From Chthonomonas sp. UBA2387 (GTDB lineage: Bacteria > Armatimonadota > Fimbriimonadia > Fimbriimonadales > Fimbriimonadaceae), in the NCBI GenBank assembly GCA_002343445.1, contig DDSP01000067.1, positions 2,957 to 66,956 of the forward strand: a stretch of DNA of 64,000 bases. The letters run 5' to 3'. Positions 33,731 to 42,801 of this stretch are shown piece by piece. The first letter of the stretch is position 1, and each line of letters opens with the position of its first letter. The notes under the pieces were generated by a model. That model saw only the letters and a list, made by a program, of their open reading frames with translations, searched no databases and was not told where the DNA came from. Made by a program: the position numbers and the translations under genes.

Positions 33731-35863
33731 ATGAGAACGATTCAAACCTCCAAAGCCCCCTGCGACGTCCCCACCGTCGGGGTGTACCTGCGGGTCTCCA
33801 CCAAGGAGCAAGCGAACACCGGGGATTCGATCGACACCCAGCGCAAGCTCTGCCTGGCGCATCTCGAAGCGGTCTTCGGACCGGGAGGATGCGTCGTTCG
33901 GGAATACGCGGACGAAGGCAAGTCCGGGACCTACGGTCCCCACGCGTACAACCTCGACGCATCCGGGCGCAACAATCGCAAAGGGCTTTGCGCGATGCTG
34001 GCCGCCGCCACGGACGGAGAGATCGAAGCCGTCTGCTTCCTGGCGATCGACCGGCTGTACCGCAGCGAGACCTATTGGCGCATTTTCCGCGCGTGGTGCA
34101 TGGAGCGGAGCATCCGCATCGTGTCGGTCAGCGAGGATATCGCAGACGACGAGACCGGCGAATTGAGTTCGAGCATTCTGGCGACGGTCGCCCAGCACCA
34201 GCGCGACTCCGCGCGCAAACGGTCCATCATGACCATCGACAAGAGACGAGGCGAGGGATACTGGCTGGGGGTGGCCCCTTATGGTTTCGAGTACGAGCCC
34301 AGGGACGAGCCGTCCGATCTGCGGCGGCGCAACATCCGGCCCGTGCAAGCGCGTCTGGAAGTGGTCCGGCGCGTGTTCGCTCTCCACGAACAGGGCCTTA
34401 CTCCGCCTCGGATCGCGGCGCGATTGAACTCGGAGGGAGCGGTGTTCGAGGCGGGCAAGAAGGGGCCCTGGTACGCGATCAGGGTCTTGAACATCCTCAA
34501 GTGCGGAGCATACGCGGGCCTTGTCAGAGACAAGGACGGGGAATGGCGACCAGGTCTGCACGAGGAGAGCAGGATCATGGAGCGAGGGGAGTGGGAGGGG
34601 CACTTGAGCCGAATCGACCGCAGGCGCACAGGCCTCAAAGGCAGGGTCGGCGCCGAACCGGTGAGGCTGTTCGCACGGTTGCTGCGGTGCGGCGTCTGCG
34701 GACGAAACCTGTGCTCGAGATACGACTCGCCGTATCCCTTCTACGAGTGCAGGAGAGGCAACGAGGTGGGAACGGACGGCACGCGCGTGCACGTTTCCGC
34801 ATCGGCCGCGTCGCTGGAGGCGGTCGTCGTTTCGGAGATCGCACGGGTCGCCCGCGATCCGGCCGTGCTCGCGGAAGCGAAACGGTGCGCCGAGGATCTG
34901 GTGCGCGTCGCTACAAAGGAGATTGAGTCGAACCGGCGTTCGGCGGCGGACCGGGTCTCCACCGCCCGGAAGCGGATCGAGAACCTGGAAGACCGGCTCG
35001 CCGACGGGCAGATACCGGTGGAGCAATACCGCAGGATGGTCGCGCGCTACGAGGCGGAAGCCCGCGAGGCGGCGGCGGAATCCGCCGAAGGGAGGAGCGC
35101 CGTTCTGAGGGCGGCGACGGCCGAGGAGCAAGTCAAACGGACGATCGCGCTTCTGGGCCGGTTCGAGGAAGCGTGGGGAAAGCTGACGCTCGTCCAGCGT
35201 CGCGACCTGCTTCAGGACGTGGTGGAGTTCGCGCGGGTGCTGCCCCTGGCCGGAGGGCGGAGAGTCCTCGAACTCAAGATCCTGGGCCTGCCTGCGACGA
35301 GATTGGACCTCCCGGCCAAGCGCGCGAGGTTCGACTACGGCAGAACGGACGGGCCGGAGGGCCTGACCGCCAGACAACTCGCCCTGATCGCCCACCTCGA
35401 GGACGGACGCACGTTCCGAGAGGCGGCCGCGCTCATGGAGGTCCGCATCTCCCAGGCGTACCGCCTCCGCAGGCAGATCGAAGACCACATGGGCATGCCG
35501 CTGGCAGAGGCCCGGACCGTCTCGCGCGACCTTGCCCTAAGGCTGCGTCCGGTCCTTCCCTTGCACGGTTCGGGATCCGATCGGAGGCACCTGCGGCGGC
35601 TGAGAACGCTCGAGTGGCAGGTGCTGCATCTGGTTTCGTCGGGCCTCGCGCCGGCCGAGATCGCGAAGAAGCACTCGCTCCCCGTCGACGTTGTCGAAGG
35701 ACGTCTCGCCTCGGCTCTGAAGAAGACGGGCGAGTCCGACGCGGGCGCGGCGATCGAGACCGCCAAGCGGCTGGGGCTCGCCTCGGCGAGGAAGGAGTGG
35801 CAATGGGGAACCAGAAAGAGGATCGAAGGAGGAAAACGTGAGAGATCCAAGAAGAAACGTTGA
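33731..35863 (+). CDS. Large serine recombinase with C-terminal helix-turn-helix segments
   Basis: 710 residues. The resolvase domain starts 'VGVYLRVSTKEQ' with the nucleophile Ser23 and has 'SIDTQRKLCLAHL', 'AIDRLYRSETYW' and 'SSSILATVAQHQRDSARKRS'. A recombinase domain follows ('GVAPYGFEYEP...RRVFALHEQGLTPPRIAARLN'), then a zinc ribbon 'LLRCGVCGRNLCSRYDSPYPFYECRRG' and a coiled coil. The last 170 residues hold two HTH-like segments ('GLTARQLALIAHLEDGRTFREAAALM' and a LuxR-like 'LEWQVLHLVSSGLAPAEIAKKH'), which is unusual for these integrases. It likely catalyses integration and excision of this island at the adjacent tRNA-Gln. Confidence 0.88.
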   Translation: MRTIQTSKAPCDVPTVGVYLRVSTKEQANTGDSIDTQRKLCLAHLEAVFGPGGCVVREYADEGKSGTYGPHAYNLDASGRNNRKGLCAMLAAATDGEIEAVCFLAIDRLYRSETYWRIFRAWCMERSIRIVSVSEDIADDETGELSSSILATVAQHQRDSARKRSIMTIDKRRGEGYWLGVAPYGFEYEPRDEPSDLRRRNIRPVQARLEVVRRVFALHEQGLTPPRIAARLNSEGAVFEAGKKGPWYAIRVLNILKCGAYAGLVRDKDGEWRPGLHEESRIMERGEWEGHLSRIDRRRTGLKGRVGAEPVRLFARLLRCGVCGRNLCSRYDSPYPFYECRRGNEVGTDGTRVHVSASAASLEAVVVSEIARVARDPAVLAEAKRCAEDLVRVATKEIESNRRSAADRVSTARKRIENLEDRLADGQIPVEQYRRMVARYEAEAREAAAESAEGRSAVLRAATAEEQVKRTIALLGRFEEAWGKLTLVQRRDLLQDVVEFARVLPLAGGRRVLELKILGLPATRLDLPAKRARFDYGRTDGPEGLTARQLALIAHLEDGRTFREAAALMEVRISQAYRLRRQIEDHMGMPLAEARTVSRDLALRLRPVLPLHGSGSDRRHLRRLRTLEWQVLHLVSSGLAPAEIAKKHSLPVDVVEGRLASALKKTGESDAGAAIETAKRLGLASARKEWQWGTRKRIEGGKRERSKKKR

Positions 35864-37384
35864 CCGGCCCCGAGCGGCGATCTACGCGCGCGTGTCGACC
35901 AAAGAGCAGGAGGAGGGGTATTCGATCGCGTCCCAACTCGAACTGCTGCGGGCCTACTGCGCGGCGAACGGAATCGAGGTCGTCTCCGAGTTCGTGGAGG
36001 CCGAGACAGCCAAAGAGGCCGGACGCAGGATGTTCGGCGAGATGCTCGATCTGGCCCGGCGAGGCGGAATCGCCGCGATCGTCGTCGAGAAGACCGACCG
36101 GCTGTGCAGGAACCTCAAGGACAGGGTCTCCGTCGACGACTTGGATCTGGCGATCCATCTGGTCAAGGAAGGCGAGGTGATCTCCAAGGACTCGCGGAGC
36201 CATGCCAAGTTCGTTCACGACATCAAGCTGGTGCTGAGCAAGAACTACATCGACAATCTGAGCGAAGAGACGCGAAAGGGCATGCTCCAGAAGGCCAGAC
36301 AGGGGATCCACCCGACGAAGGCGCCTTTCGAACGTGTCTCTGGGTGGGAGGATCGTCGAGCCCGATCCCGACCGGGCGGAACTGGTGCGCGCGCTCTTCC
36401 ACGAGGCCGCCAAGGGCCGCAGGAGCCTGCGCGAGCTGACGAGGTTCGCCTTCGAGACCGGTCTGCGCAGCAAGAAGGGCAACCGTCTGGCCAAGAGCGC
36501 CGTGTTCCACATCCTGACGAACCCGGTCTACACAGGGGTGATGGTCTGGCGCGGCGAGACGCACGCGGGGACGCACCCCGCCCTCGCGGACCGGGAGACC
36601 TTCGAACGGGTCCGCAAGATCCTCTCGGGCCGAAACCGGAACAACGCGGGCTTCGGAACCAAGAGCTTCGCGTACCGGGGCCTCCTCGTCTGCGCCCACT
36701 GCGGCTGGCGCCCTGACGGCGGAAACCAAGAAGGGCAAGTACGTCTACTACCACTGCACGGGGAACCGAGGTCCCTGCCCCAAGCCGTTCGTGCGGGAAG
36801 AGGCCCTGACCGAGGAGTTCGCAAGGATCGTTCGGTCCGTCGCGGTGCCGCGCTCGGTGATCGGCGCCGTCCTCCGGGAGATCGAGCGGACGAGGGCGGA
36901 GGACCGGGAACGGGCCAAAGCCGAAACGGCCAGGTTGGCGGCGACGGAAGAGAGGCTGGCCAAGCGGCTCGAACGGCTTTACCTGGACTTCGCGGAAGGG
37001 ACCCTGGAGGAAGAGACCTACTCGTCGCTCAGGAATCGGACGAGCGAGGAACTGCGCGAGGTTCGGAACCTGCGCGGCAAACCCACGGCCCGGGGTCTGG
37101 ACGCCGGCCGCGCCGGGCTGCTAGAACTGGCCGCCGAGGGCCTGTCCAGATTCGAATCGGGATCCCAGGACGCAAAACGGGAGGTGGTCGACGCGTTGTG
37201 TTCGAACTCCACCTACGGACTCGACGGTGTGCAGGTTTCCCTTCGCGAACCTTTCCAAATCGTGGCCCAGATCAACGCGAACAGGACCGAAATCGACTCG
37301 CAGACAGTGCAGTTGGAAGAATGGCTGCCCGAGCTGGATTCGAACCAACACAAACTGATCCAGAGTCAGTTGTCCTGCCATTAG
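35838..37384 (+). pseudogene. Second large serine recombinase, two +1 frameshifts, end inside tRNA
   Basis: The frame opens at a GTG that overlaps the first recombinase by 26 bases. 'AAIYARVSTKEQEEGYSIASQLELL' has the nucleophile Ser20, with 'VVEKTDRLCRNLKD' after it. Frame is lost near 36335 and resumes with 'GGRIVEPDPDRAELVRALFHEA'. It is lost again near 36708, where one extra G turns a CAHCGCALT zinc-ribbon line into CAHCGWRP. The third frame continues 'TKKGKYVYYHCTGN' to the stop at 37384. The last 20 or so residues ('WLPELDSNQHKLIQSQLSC') are the antisense of the tRNA gene, so the native end was set by integration. Probably inactive as read. Confidence 0.8.
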
Positions 37385-37395
37385 ACGATCGGGCA
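37322..37395 (-). tRNA. tRNA-Gln (anticodon CTG)
   Basis: 74 bases on the minus strand including an encoded CCA. Acceptor stem TGCCCGA pairs with TCGGGCA, the anticodon loop reads C-T-C-T-G-G-A (anticodon CTG) closed by ACTGA/TCAGT, and the T loop is GGTTCGAATCC. Its 3' end faces the recombinase genes, the usual geometry for an island integrated at a tRNA 3' end. Confidence 0.93.
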
Positions 37396-37440
37396 AGCCG
37401 CAGACGCGAGGATACCCGACGCCGCTGGGCGGGGGAGGGA

Positions 37441-39162
37441 TCAGTCGTTCAGCTTCTTCGCTTCGTCCACGTCGATGCGCAGCGGCACGGTGAACCAGAA
37501 CGTGGAACCCTCGCCGACTTCGCTCTCGACCCAAATCTTGCCCAGATGAACCTGCTCGACCAGATGCTTGACCAGGTACAAGCCCAGGCCCGTACCATAG
37601 ATCTTGCGGTTGTCCTCGTTGTTCACGCGGTGGAATTTGTCGAAGACCTTGGTCAAGTGCTCTTTGGGGATGCCGAGGCCTTGGTCCTGGACGCCCACGC
37701 GCAGGCAATCGTTCTCGATGAACGCGTGGACGCACACCTCGCCGCCGTTGGGCGAGTATTTCAGTGCGTTGCCGATCAGGTTCGTGACGATCTGGTCGAA
37801 CTTGTCCTCGTCGGCCACGATGCGCGGCAGCTCGGCGGGAAGGTCCAACCGGAACGAGTGCGTCGGTCGGCGGTCTTTTGAGGCGTCTTGGATCTTGATG
37901 ATCTTCTCAAGCAACGGCGTGACGTCCACCATCTTGTAGTCGGGCTTGAGCGATTCGCCCGATTCGATGCGCGCCGTGTTGAGCAGGTCGTTGATCAGAC
38001 GCGTGAGCCGGTCGCACTCCTGATCGATGATCATGTAGAACTCGCGCCGCTCTTCCGGCTCGAACGTGTCGTCCATGAGCAACGTGCTGACGAAGCCCTT
38101 GATGGCCGTGAGCGGGGTGCGAAGTTCGTGCGAGGCCATCGCGACGAACGAGCCCTTCATCCGCTCCATGTTCTTGATTTCGGTGACGTCGGTGAAGATG
38201 ACGACAACACCCAGGCTCTTGCCGTCTTCGTTCTTGACGAGCGCTCCTTGCGCTTGGTAGGTGCGCTCCAGGCCCTGGATGACCACCGAGAGTTCCAGTC
38301 GTCCCGCCTCCTCGCCACGCATGGTGGTCTCGATGAGCGAGACGAGACCGGCATCGGTGAGGTGCTCGGTGTAGGGCTTGCCGACGGCGTCGGTGGATTC
38401 GCCGAAGATGGTGCGCGCCGTGGCGTTGAGCTGGCTGAGGCGTCCTTCGGGCGAGACGAGCAACAGGCCGGCGCTCAGCGATTCGAACGTCTGGAGCAGT
38501 TCCTCGCGCTCTTCGACGACTTTGCGATAGAGTTGGAGGTTGGCGATGATCGAGCCGACGTTGCGCGCCATGCGCTCCAGCAGGCGGACGTCTTCGTCGT
38601 TGAAGTCCTCGCCGAACCGCTTGTTGAACGCGTGCAACACGCCGATCGTGGAGCGCTCGACCACCCGGTTTTCTTCGTCGCGCTTTTCGATGACCAGCGG
38701 GACGGTGATGCCGTTTTGCACGTGCAGCAGCGCGAACGGGTCTTTCTGGGTGCGCAGGTCAGTCGTCGCGTCGTGATAGATCGCGGGTTCGCCGTCGCGA
38801 AACACCTGCCCCGAAATGCCGTGCGTGGCGCGAACGCGGAAGATGGCCAGCCGCTCTTCGGGCACCCCATAGGCGGGCGGGATCCCCATCAGTTCCCCAT
38901 TGTCCGGGTCGTAGAACATGATGACGATCTTTTCGGCCTGCAGGATCATGGCGATCCGCTGGACGAGACGGCGAAGCGTGACGTCTGCCTCGTTGATCGG
39001 CGCCAGCTCCATGCTCGACTCTTCGGCCGAGGGGCTGATCCGGGGGGCCGGCTTCGGCTCCTGCTTCTTCTCAAGTTCGACGATGCGGTCTTGAGCCTCG
39101 GCAAGTTGCCGAGTCAGCTCTTCGATCGATGGCTGTTCGTCAGGGGCAGGCGCGTTGGACAT
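37441..39162 (-). CDS. Cytoplasmic sensor histidine kinase (GAF-PAS-HisKA-HATPase)
   Basis: 573 residues with no membrane segment. A coiled coil (10-35) precedes a GAF domain at about 55-210 ('RRLVQRIAMILQAEKIVIMFYDP') and a PAS domain at 222-330. HisKA carries the phospho-acceptor His345 in 'FVAMASHELRTPLTAIKGF'. The HATPase domain has the N box 'QIVTNLIGNALKYSPNGG', G1 'VGVQDQGLGIP' and G2 'GTGLGLYLVKH'. No response regulator gene adjoins, so the partner is elsewhere. A signal bound by the GAF domain, such as a small molecule or redox cue, is inferred from the architecture. Confidence 0.92.
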   Translation of the reverse strand: MSNAPAPDEQPSIEELTRQLAEAQDRIVELEKKQEPKPAPRISPSAEESSMELAPINEADVTLRRLVQRIAMILQAEKIVIMFYDPDNGELMGIPPAYGVPEERLAIFRVRATHGISGQVFRDGEPAIYHDATTDLRTQKDPFALLHVQNGITVPLVIEKRDEENRVVERSTIGVLHAFNKRFGEDFNDEDVRLLERMARNVGSIIANLQLYRKVVEEREELLQTFESLSAGLLLVSPEGRLSQLNATARTIFGESTDAVGKPYTEHLTDAGLVSLIETTMRGEEAGRLELSVVIQGLERTYQAQGALVKNEDGKSLGVVVIFTDVTEIKNMERMKGSFVAMASHELRTPLTAIKGFVSTLLMDDTFEPEERREFYMIIDQECDRLTRLINDLLNTARIESGESLKPDYKMVDVTPLLEKIIKIQDASKDRRPTHSFRLDLPAELPRIVADEDKFDQIVTNLIGNALKYSPNGGEVCVHAFIENDCLRVGVQDQGLGIPKEHLTKVFDKFHRVNNEDNRKIYGTGLGLYLVKHLVEQVHLGKIWVESEVGEGSTFWFTVPLRIDVDEAKKLND

Positions 39163-39238
39163 GGGTGGAACGAACAGAGATTACCTCCAAAGGGTCGGAC
39201 CCGACCCGCGGGCGAAGGGTTCCCCCGCTGGGCCGATC

Positions 39239-39244
39239 TACAAT
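39239..39244 (+). promoter_or_regulatory. -10 box (TACAAT), leaderless
   Basis: TACAAT ends 6 bases before the ATG at 39251, so the mRNA most likely begins at the start codon. Confidence 0.55.
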
Positions 39245-39250
39245 GATGCT

Positions 39251-40276
39251 ATGCATCGCTACACCGGCGGCCGCTTGCCCGAGGGCTCGCGGATCGCCGT
39301 CATTTCCAACGACGCTCTGGGCAATTTCGCCGCGGTGACGCCCCTGTTGCAGATGCTGCGATCGGCCCATCATCCTGCGGTTTTGGACTACTTTGGTGGC
39401 TCGCGCATCCACGAATTGGCATCGGCATCGGACCTGGCTGATGGCGCGTTCCCCCTGCATGGCGCGTCTCCCGAAGAGTCGGTGCGGTGGCTCAGCGCCG
39501 GGCCCTACGACCTCGTGGTGAACGTCGAACAAACGGCATGGTCCAAGAGCTACGCCGCATTGTTGGCAGGTTCGAGCGGCGCGGTTTGCGGACCCTGTGT
39601 CGGACCGGGCGGACGTGGCGAACTCGAATTCCCCGACGACGACGCGGGGCGGCTGTGGCTGGACAAGCGCTGGATCGCCGAGGACCTGCGCGAGAAGCAC
39701 CCCGTCTTGGATTCGGGCTTCATCGGCGAAATCTTCTGCCGAGGCGCGTACCTGAGCGGCACCGTCCCCGGCTACCGCATCCCGTCCGTGCCCTGCGAAC
39801 GAGACGTTCCGGACGTGCTGCTCGCCACGGCGGCCAGCCTTCCCGAGAAGTTGTGGCCGATCGGGCGCTGGATCGCTGCCATCGAATCGTTGCATCTTCA
39901 AGGTTGCAGCATTGGACTGATCGGTGCGAAGCCCAGCGACCAAGGCAAGTTTTGGAAGGGGGCGGAAGACGAGGACCGTCTGGTCGCGACGGGCTGGGTG
40001 GAAGACCTGCGGGGCGCATTCCCTCTGCCCGAAGTCGTCGGTGCGCTGGGCAAAGCGCGTGTTGTGTTGACGCTCGACAACGGTATCTTGCACTTTGCCG
40101 TCGCCTCCGGGACACCGACGGTGGGTCTGTTCCGGTACGGCATCCATCGTCTGTGGGCGCCGCCCGCGTCGAACCTGACCGTGGTGGTCCCGGCTCCCGA
40201 GGAAGCCGCCGCTTCGATCCCGGTCGGTCAGGTGGTCGCGGCCGTCTCCAGCGCTCTGGAGGCTAGCCGGGGCTAA
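39251..40276 (+). CDS. Glycosyltransferase family 9 (heptosyltransferase-like)
   Basis: 341 residues from the ATG at 39251. The N-terminal 'RIAVISNDALGNFAAVTPLLQMLR' matches the GT9 'D.iGD.l...P.l..l' start, with Asn replacing the usual Asp. The C-terminal half has 'LPEKLWPIGRWIAAIESL', 'GLIGAKPSDQ', and the donor-site 'ARVVLTLDNGILHFAVASGTPTVGLF' of ADP-heptose-type transferases. It is probably involved in LPS core or surface-glycan assembly, consistent with lpxA/lpxB in this genome. It converges on aat, with overlapping stops. Confidence 0.82.
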   Translation: MHRYTGGRLPEGSRIAVISNDALGNFAAVTPLLQMLRSAHHPAVLDYFGGSRIHELASASDLADGAFPLHGASPEESVRWLSAGPYDLVVNVEQTAWSKSYAALLAGSSGAVCGPCVGPGGRGELEFPDDDAGRLWLDKRWIAEDLREKHPVLDSGFIGEIFCRGAYLSGTVPGYRIPSVPCERDVPDVLLATAASLPEKLWPIGRWIAAIESLHLQGCSIGLIGAKPSDQGKFWKGAEDEDRLVATGWVEDLRGAFPLPEVVGALGKARVVLTLDNGILHFAVASGTPTVGLFRYGIHRLWAPPASNLTVVVPAPEEAAASIPVGQVVAAVSSALEASRG

Positions 40277-40857
40277 CTCCACTCGGTCTGCACGTGCAAG
40301 GCTGCCGCAAGAAGGCCCATGTACTCCCAATCGGTGAGCGACTTGGCGCCCAAGGTCTTCAGGTGCGGGTTCATCACCTGCGCATCGAACAGAACGAACC
40401 CCAGCTCGCGGCAACGTTCGATCAAACTGAAGAGCGCGATCTTGGACATATCGGTCTTCCGGTGGAACATGGACTCCGCGCAGAAGCACCCGCCGACGGC
40501 CAGTCCGTAGACGCCTCCCACGAGTTCCTCGCCCATCCAGACCTCGCAGGAGTGCGCCCAGCCTTCGACGTGTGCGGCAACGAACAGCGCGATCAGGGGC
40601 TCGGTGATCCAGTTGCCCGATGGCCTTCGGCAGGAGCGCATCACGGCTTCGAACGCTTCATCGAACGAAACGCGGTATCCACCGGCCCGCATCCGGCGAG
40701 CCAAAGAGCGCGATACGTGCATCCCGTTCAGATCGAAGATGGCCCGATCTTCCGATCGGTACCACTCGACGGGGCCATCTTCGTCGCCCATTGGGAACGC
40801 GCCTTGACGGTAGGCCCACGCCAGAAACTCCGTGGTCAGCAGGGGATCACGCTCCAT
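40273..40857 (-). CDS. aat: Leucyl/phenylalanyl-tRNA-protein transferase
   Basis: 194 residues from the ATG at 40857; the 21 residues upstream do not fit the family. Aat attaches Leu or Phe to proteins with N-terminal Arg or Lys, feeding them to ClpS/ClpAP. Family signatures are 'LLAWAYRQGAFPMGDE'-like residues near the start (here LAWAYRQGAFPM), 'WYRSEDRAIFDL', 'RSCRRPSGNWITEPLIALFVAAHVEGWAHSCEVW', 'GGVYGLAVGGCFCAESMFHRKTDMSKIALFSLI' and 'FDAQVMNPHLKTLGAK'. Slightly shorter than E. coli Aat but complete. Confidence 0.93.
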   Translation of the reverse strand: MERDPLLTTEFLAWAYRQGAFPMGDEDGPVEWYRSEDRAIFDLNGMHVSRSLARRMRAGGYRVSFDEAFEAVMRSCRRPSGNWITEPLIALFVAAHVEGWAHSCEVWMGEELVGGVYGLAVGGCFCAESMFHRKTDMSKIALFSLIERCRELGFVLFDAQVMNPHLKTLGAKSLTDWEYMGLLAAALHVQTEWS

Positions 40858-40889
40858 CGCGAGACCAGAGCATGACACGAAGGCTCGCC

Positions 40890-40895
40890 TATACT
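40890..40895 (+). promoter_or_regulatory. -10 box (TATACT) of the DinB-like gene
   Basis: TATACT ends 9 bases before the ATG at 40905. No Shine-Dalgarno lies between, suggesting a leaderless mRNA. Confidence 0.5.
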
Positions 40896-40904
40896 GAAGG
40901 GGCC

Positions 40905-41312
40905 ATGTCGCACTCCGCACTCCTCGCCCATCTGCTCAAAGCCAGCGGGAACCAGATTCTCCAAACGTTCAACGGCCTCGCCGACGCCCACTTCGACACC
41001 AAGCCGCTCCCGGTCGCCATGTCGCCCCGCGAAACAGCCGAACACCTGTGCGACTGCTACCAAGCCGCGATCGATGTATCAGAGGGCCGCGAGCACCCCT
41101 GGGGCACCACAAAGCTCAGCGCCCAAACCCCAGCCCAAGCCATGCAAGAGATGAAAGCCCTTCGCGACGCGGCCATCGCCGTAGCCAGCGAAGAAGCAGC
41201 CATGGACTACATCGCCCTGCACGACGCTTACCATGCCGGCCAGATGGTGACGCTCCGCCTCACCGTCGAACCTGACTGGAACGCCTACGCCATCTACGAC
41301 GACCTCGGCTGA
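40905..41312 (+). CDS. DinB-like four-helix protein
   Basis: 135 residues. The start helix 'SALLAHLLKASGNQILQTFNGL', a conserved 'SPRETAEHLCDCYQAAI' with a metal-type His, and 'MDYIALHDAYHAGQMVTLRL' with the paired His of DinB/DUF664 proteins support the four-helix-bundle fold. The family includes thiol-dependent metal enzymes, but the activity here is unknown. The stop overlaps the next start (TGATG), linking it to the DUF1800 gene. Confidence 0.72.
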   Translation: MSHSALLAHLLKASGNQILQTFNGLADAHFDTKPLPVAMSPRETAEHLCDCYQAAIDVSEGREHPWGTTKLSAQTPAQAMQEMKALRDAAIAVASEEAAMDYIALHDAYHAGQMVTLRLTVEPDWNAYAIYDDLG

Positions 41313-42742
41313 TGAACGAGCGAGAGCGAGTCGCCCACGTCGCGCGCAAGCTCGGCTTCGGGGCGCCCTGGGCGGGCGAGGAACCCGAGACGGCTCGCGA
41401 AGCCGTTGATCGGATGCTGGCCTTCGATCCGGCCGAAGAGCTCGCCTGGCCCGATCGCAAACGCATCTTCGAGTCTGCCAACGGCCAACTCGATTCCGCG
41501 GGCGGGCCGGTGCAGCGATTCTGGACGGCCCAGATGCTGCTGACGCCGCACCCGCTCCGCCAGAAGTTGGCCCTCTTCTGGCACAGTTGGTTCGCCGTTT
41601 CGCGGGACAAGGTCGTCTTGGGCCCCATCTTGCTGGACTATCTGCAGGCGCTCCGCACCAAGGGGGCGGGCCGGTTCGAGGATTTGCTGGCGGACGTGGC
41701 GCTGGGCCCGGCGATGATGCTCTATCTCGACCTCGACCAGAGCCTGCGGGGCCGCCCGAACGAGAACCTGGCGCGCGAGTTGCTCGAGCTGTTCTCCCTG
41801 GGGATCGGGAACTACTCCGAGCAGGACGTGCTGGAGGCCACACGCTCGCTCACGGGGTCCGGGGTGATTGTCTCGTGGCGCACGCTGGGCAAGACGGATG
41901 CCGAACGGCTGGCCAAGTACGCCGCCGGCGAGCCAGCGGCCTACTCCTATTACTCGGCGGGCGCGCACGATTCGCGGCCACAGACAATCCTCGGGCAGAC
42001 CAAGGATCGAACGCCCCGCGAACTGGTTTCCGAACTCGCCGCTCACACGGCCACGCGGCGACGCGTTTGCGAAAGGCTGTGGCAATACTTCGTTCGCGAA
42101 GAGCCCCCGAGGCGGGCGATCGAGCGAATGGAGCAGGCCTACACGCGCACCGATGGTGAGATTCGGAGCGTGCTGCGGGCGATGACCGAAGCGCCCGAGT
42201 TTTGGGAGCCCGCGTCCGTACGGTCCCTTCCGTGCTCTCCCGCCGACTTCACCATCGGTTTGCTGCGCCGCCTGCGACTGGACGAGCGTTTGAACGGCCT
42301 GGTGGGGGAGCCCATCCCCGACCTACCCAGACGCGTCCTGGCGGTGGTCCACCAACGCATGGCGCGGCAAGGACTGGAACTGCTGGCTCCCGAGGACGTC
42401 TCGGGTTGGCGCTGGGGACGCGCATGGTTCTCGCCAGCCGGCATGGCTGCCCGATTCGCCCTGAAGCCGCTCTCGATCTTCGGCCCGCGCTACGATCGCC
42501 CCTGGTGCGCGATGCTTCAGCGTTCACTCGCCGACGCTTCACCCCAGCGAGAGGAGGACGCCGTCGCCTGGCTGCTGGCGATGGTGGATGCGCCGGACGA
42601 CCCTGCGCTGCGTTCCGCCGTGATCGAGGAGACGCAGCGTCGCGGCCTGGCCCGCATCCTGAACCAGACCGATCCGTTCCTGCTGTGGGCGGAGTCTTGC
42701 CTGCAACTGGTCTGCGCCTGCCCTGCTGCCCACATGGTCTAG
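41312..42742 (+). CDS. DUF1800 family protein
   Basis: 476 residues without an obvious signal peptide. Family landmarks are 'VAHVARKLGFGAPW', 'RFWTAQMLLTPHPLRQKLALFWHSWFAVS', 'AMMLYLDLDQSLRGRPNENLARELLELFSLGIGNYSEQDVLEATRSLTG' and 'ERLWQYFVREEPPRRAIERM'. DUF1800 proteins are usually paired with DUF1501 partners and are of unknown function. Here the neighbour upstream is a DinB-like gene in the same operon, and no DUF1501 gene is adjacent. Confidence 0.85.
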   Translation: MNERERVAHVARKLGFGAPWAGEEPETAREAVDRMLAFDPAEELAWPDRKRIFESANGQLDSAGGPVQRFWTAQMLLTPHPLRQKLALFWHSWFAVSRDKVVLGPILLDYLQALRTKGAGRFEDLLADVALGPAMMLYLDLDQSLRGRPNENLARELLELFSLGIGNYSEQDVLEATRSLTGSGVIVSWRTLGKTDAERLAKYAAGEPAAYSYYSAGAHDSRPQTILGQTKDRTPRELVSELAAHTATRRRVCERLWQYFVREEPPRRAIERMEQAYTRTDGEIRSVLRAMTEAPEFWEPASVRSLPCSPADFTIGLLRRLRLDERLNGLVGEPIPDLPRRVLAVVHQRMARQGLELLAPEDVSGWRWGRAWFSPAGMAARFALKPLSIFGPRYDRPWCAMLQRSLADASPQREEDAVAWLLAMVDAPDDPALRSAVIEETQRRGLARILNQTDPFLLWAESCLQLVCACPAAHMV

Positions 42743-42801
42743 TCACGGGACCACGAACCCCGGCTGGTCATGAGCGGACTCTCTCCTGGTAGAGGCTCAC
42801 C

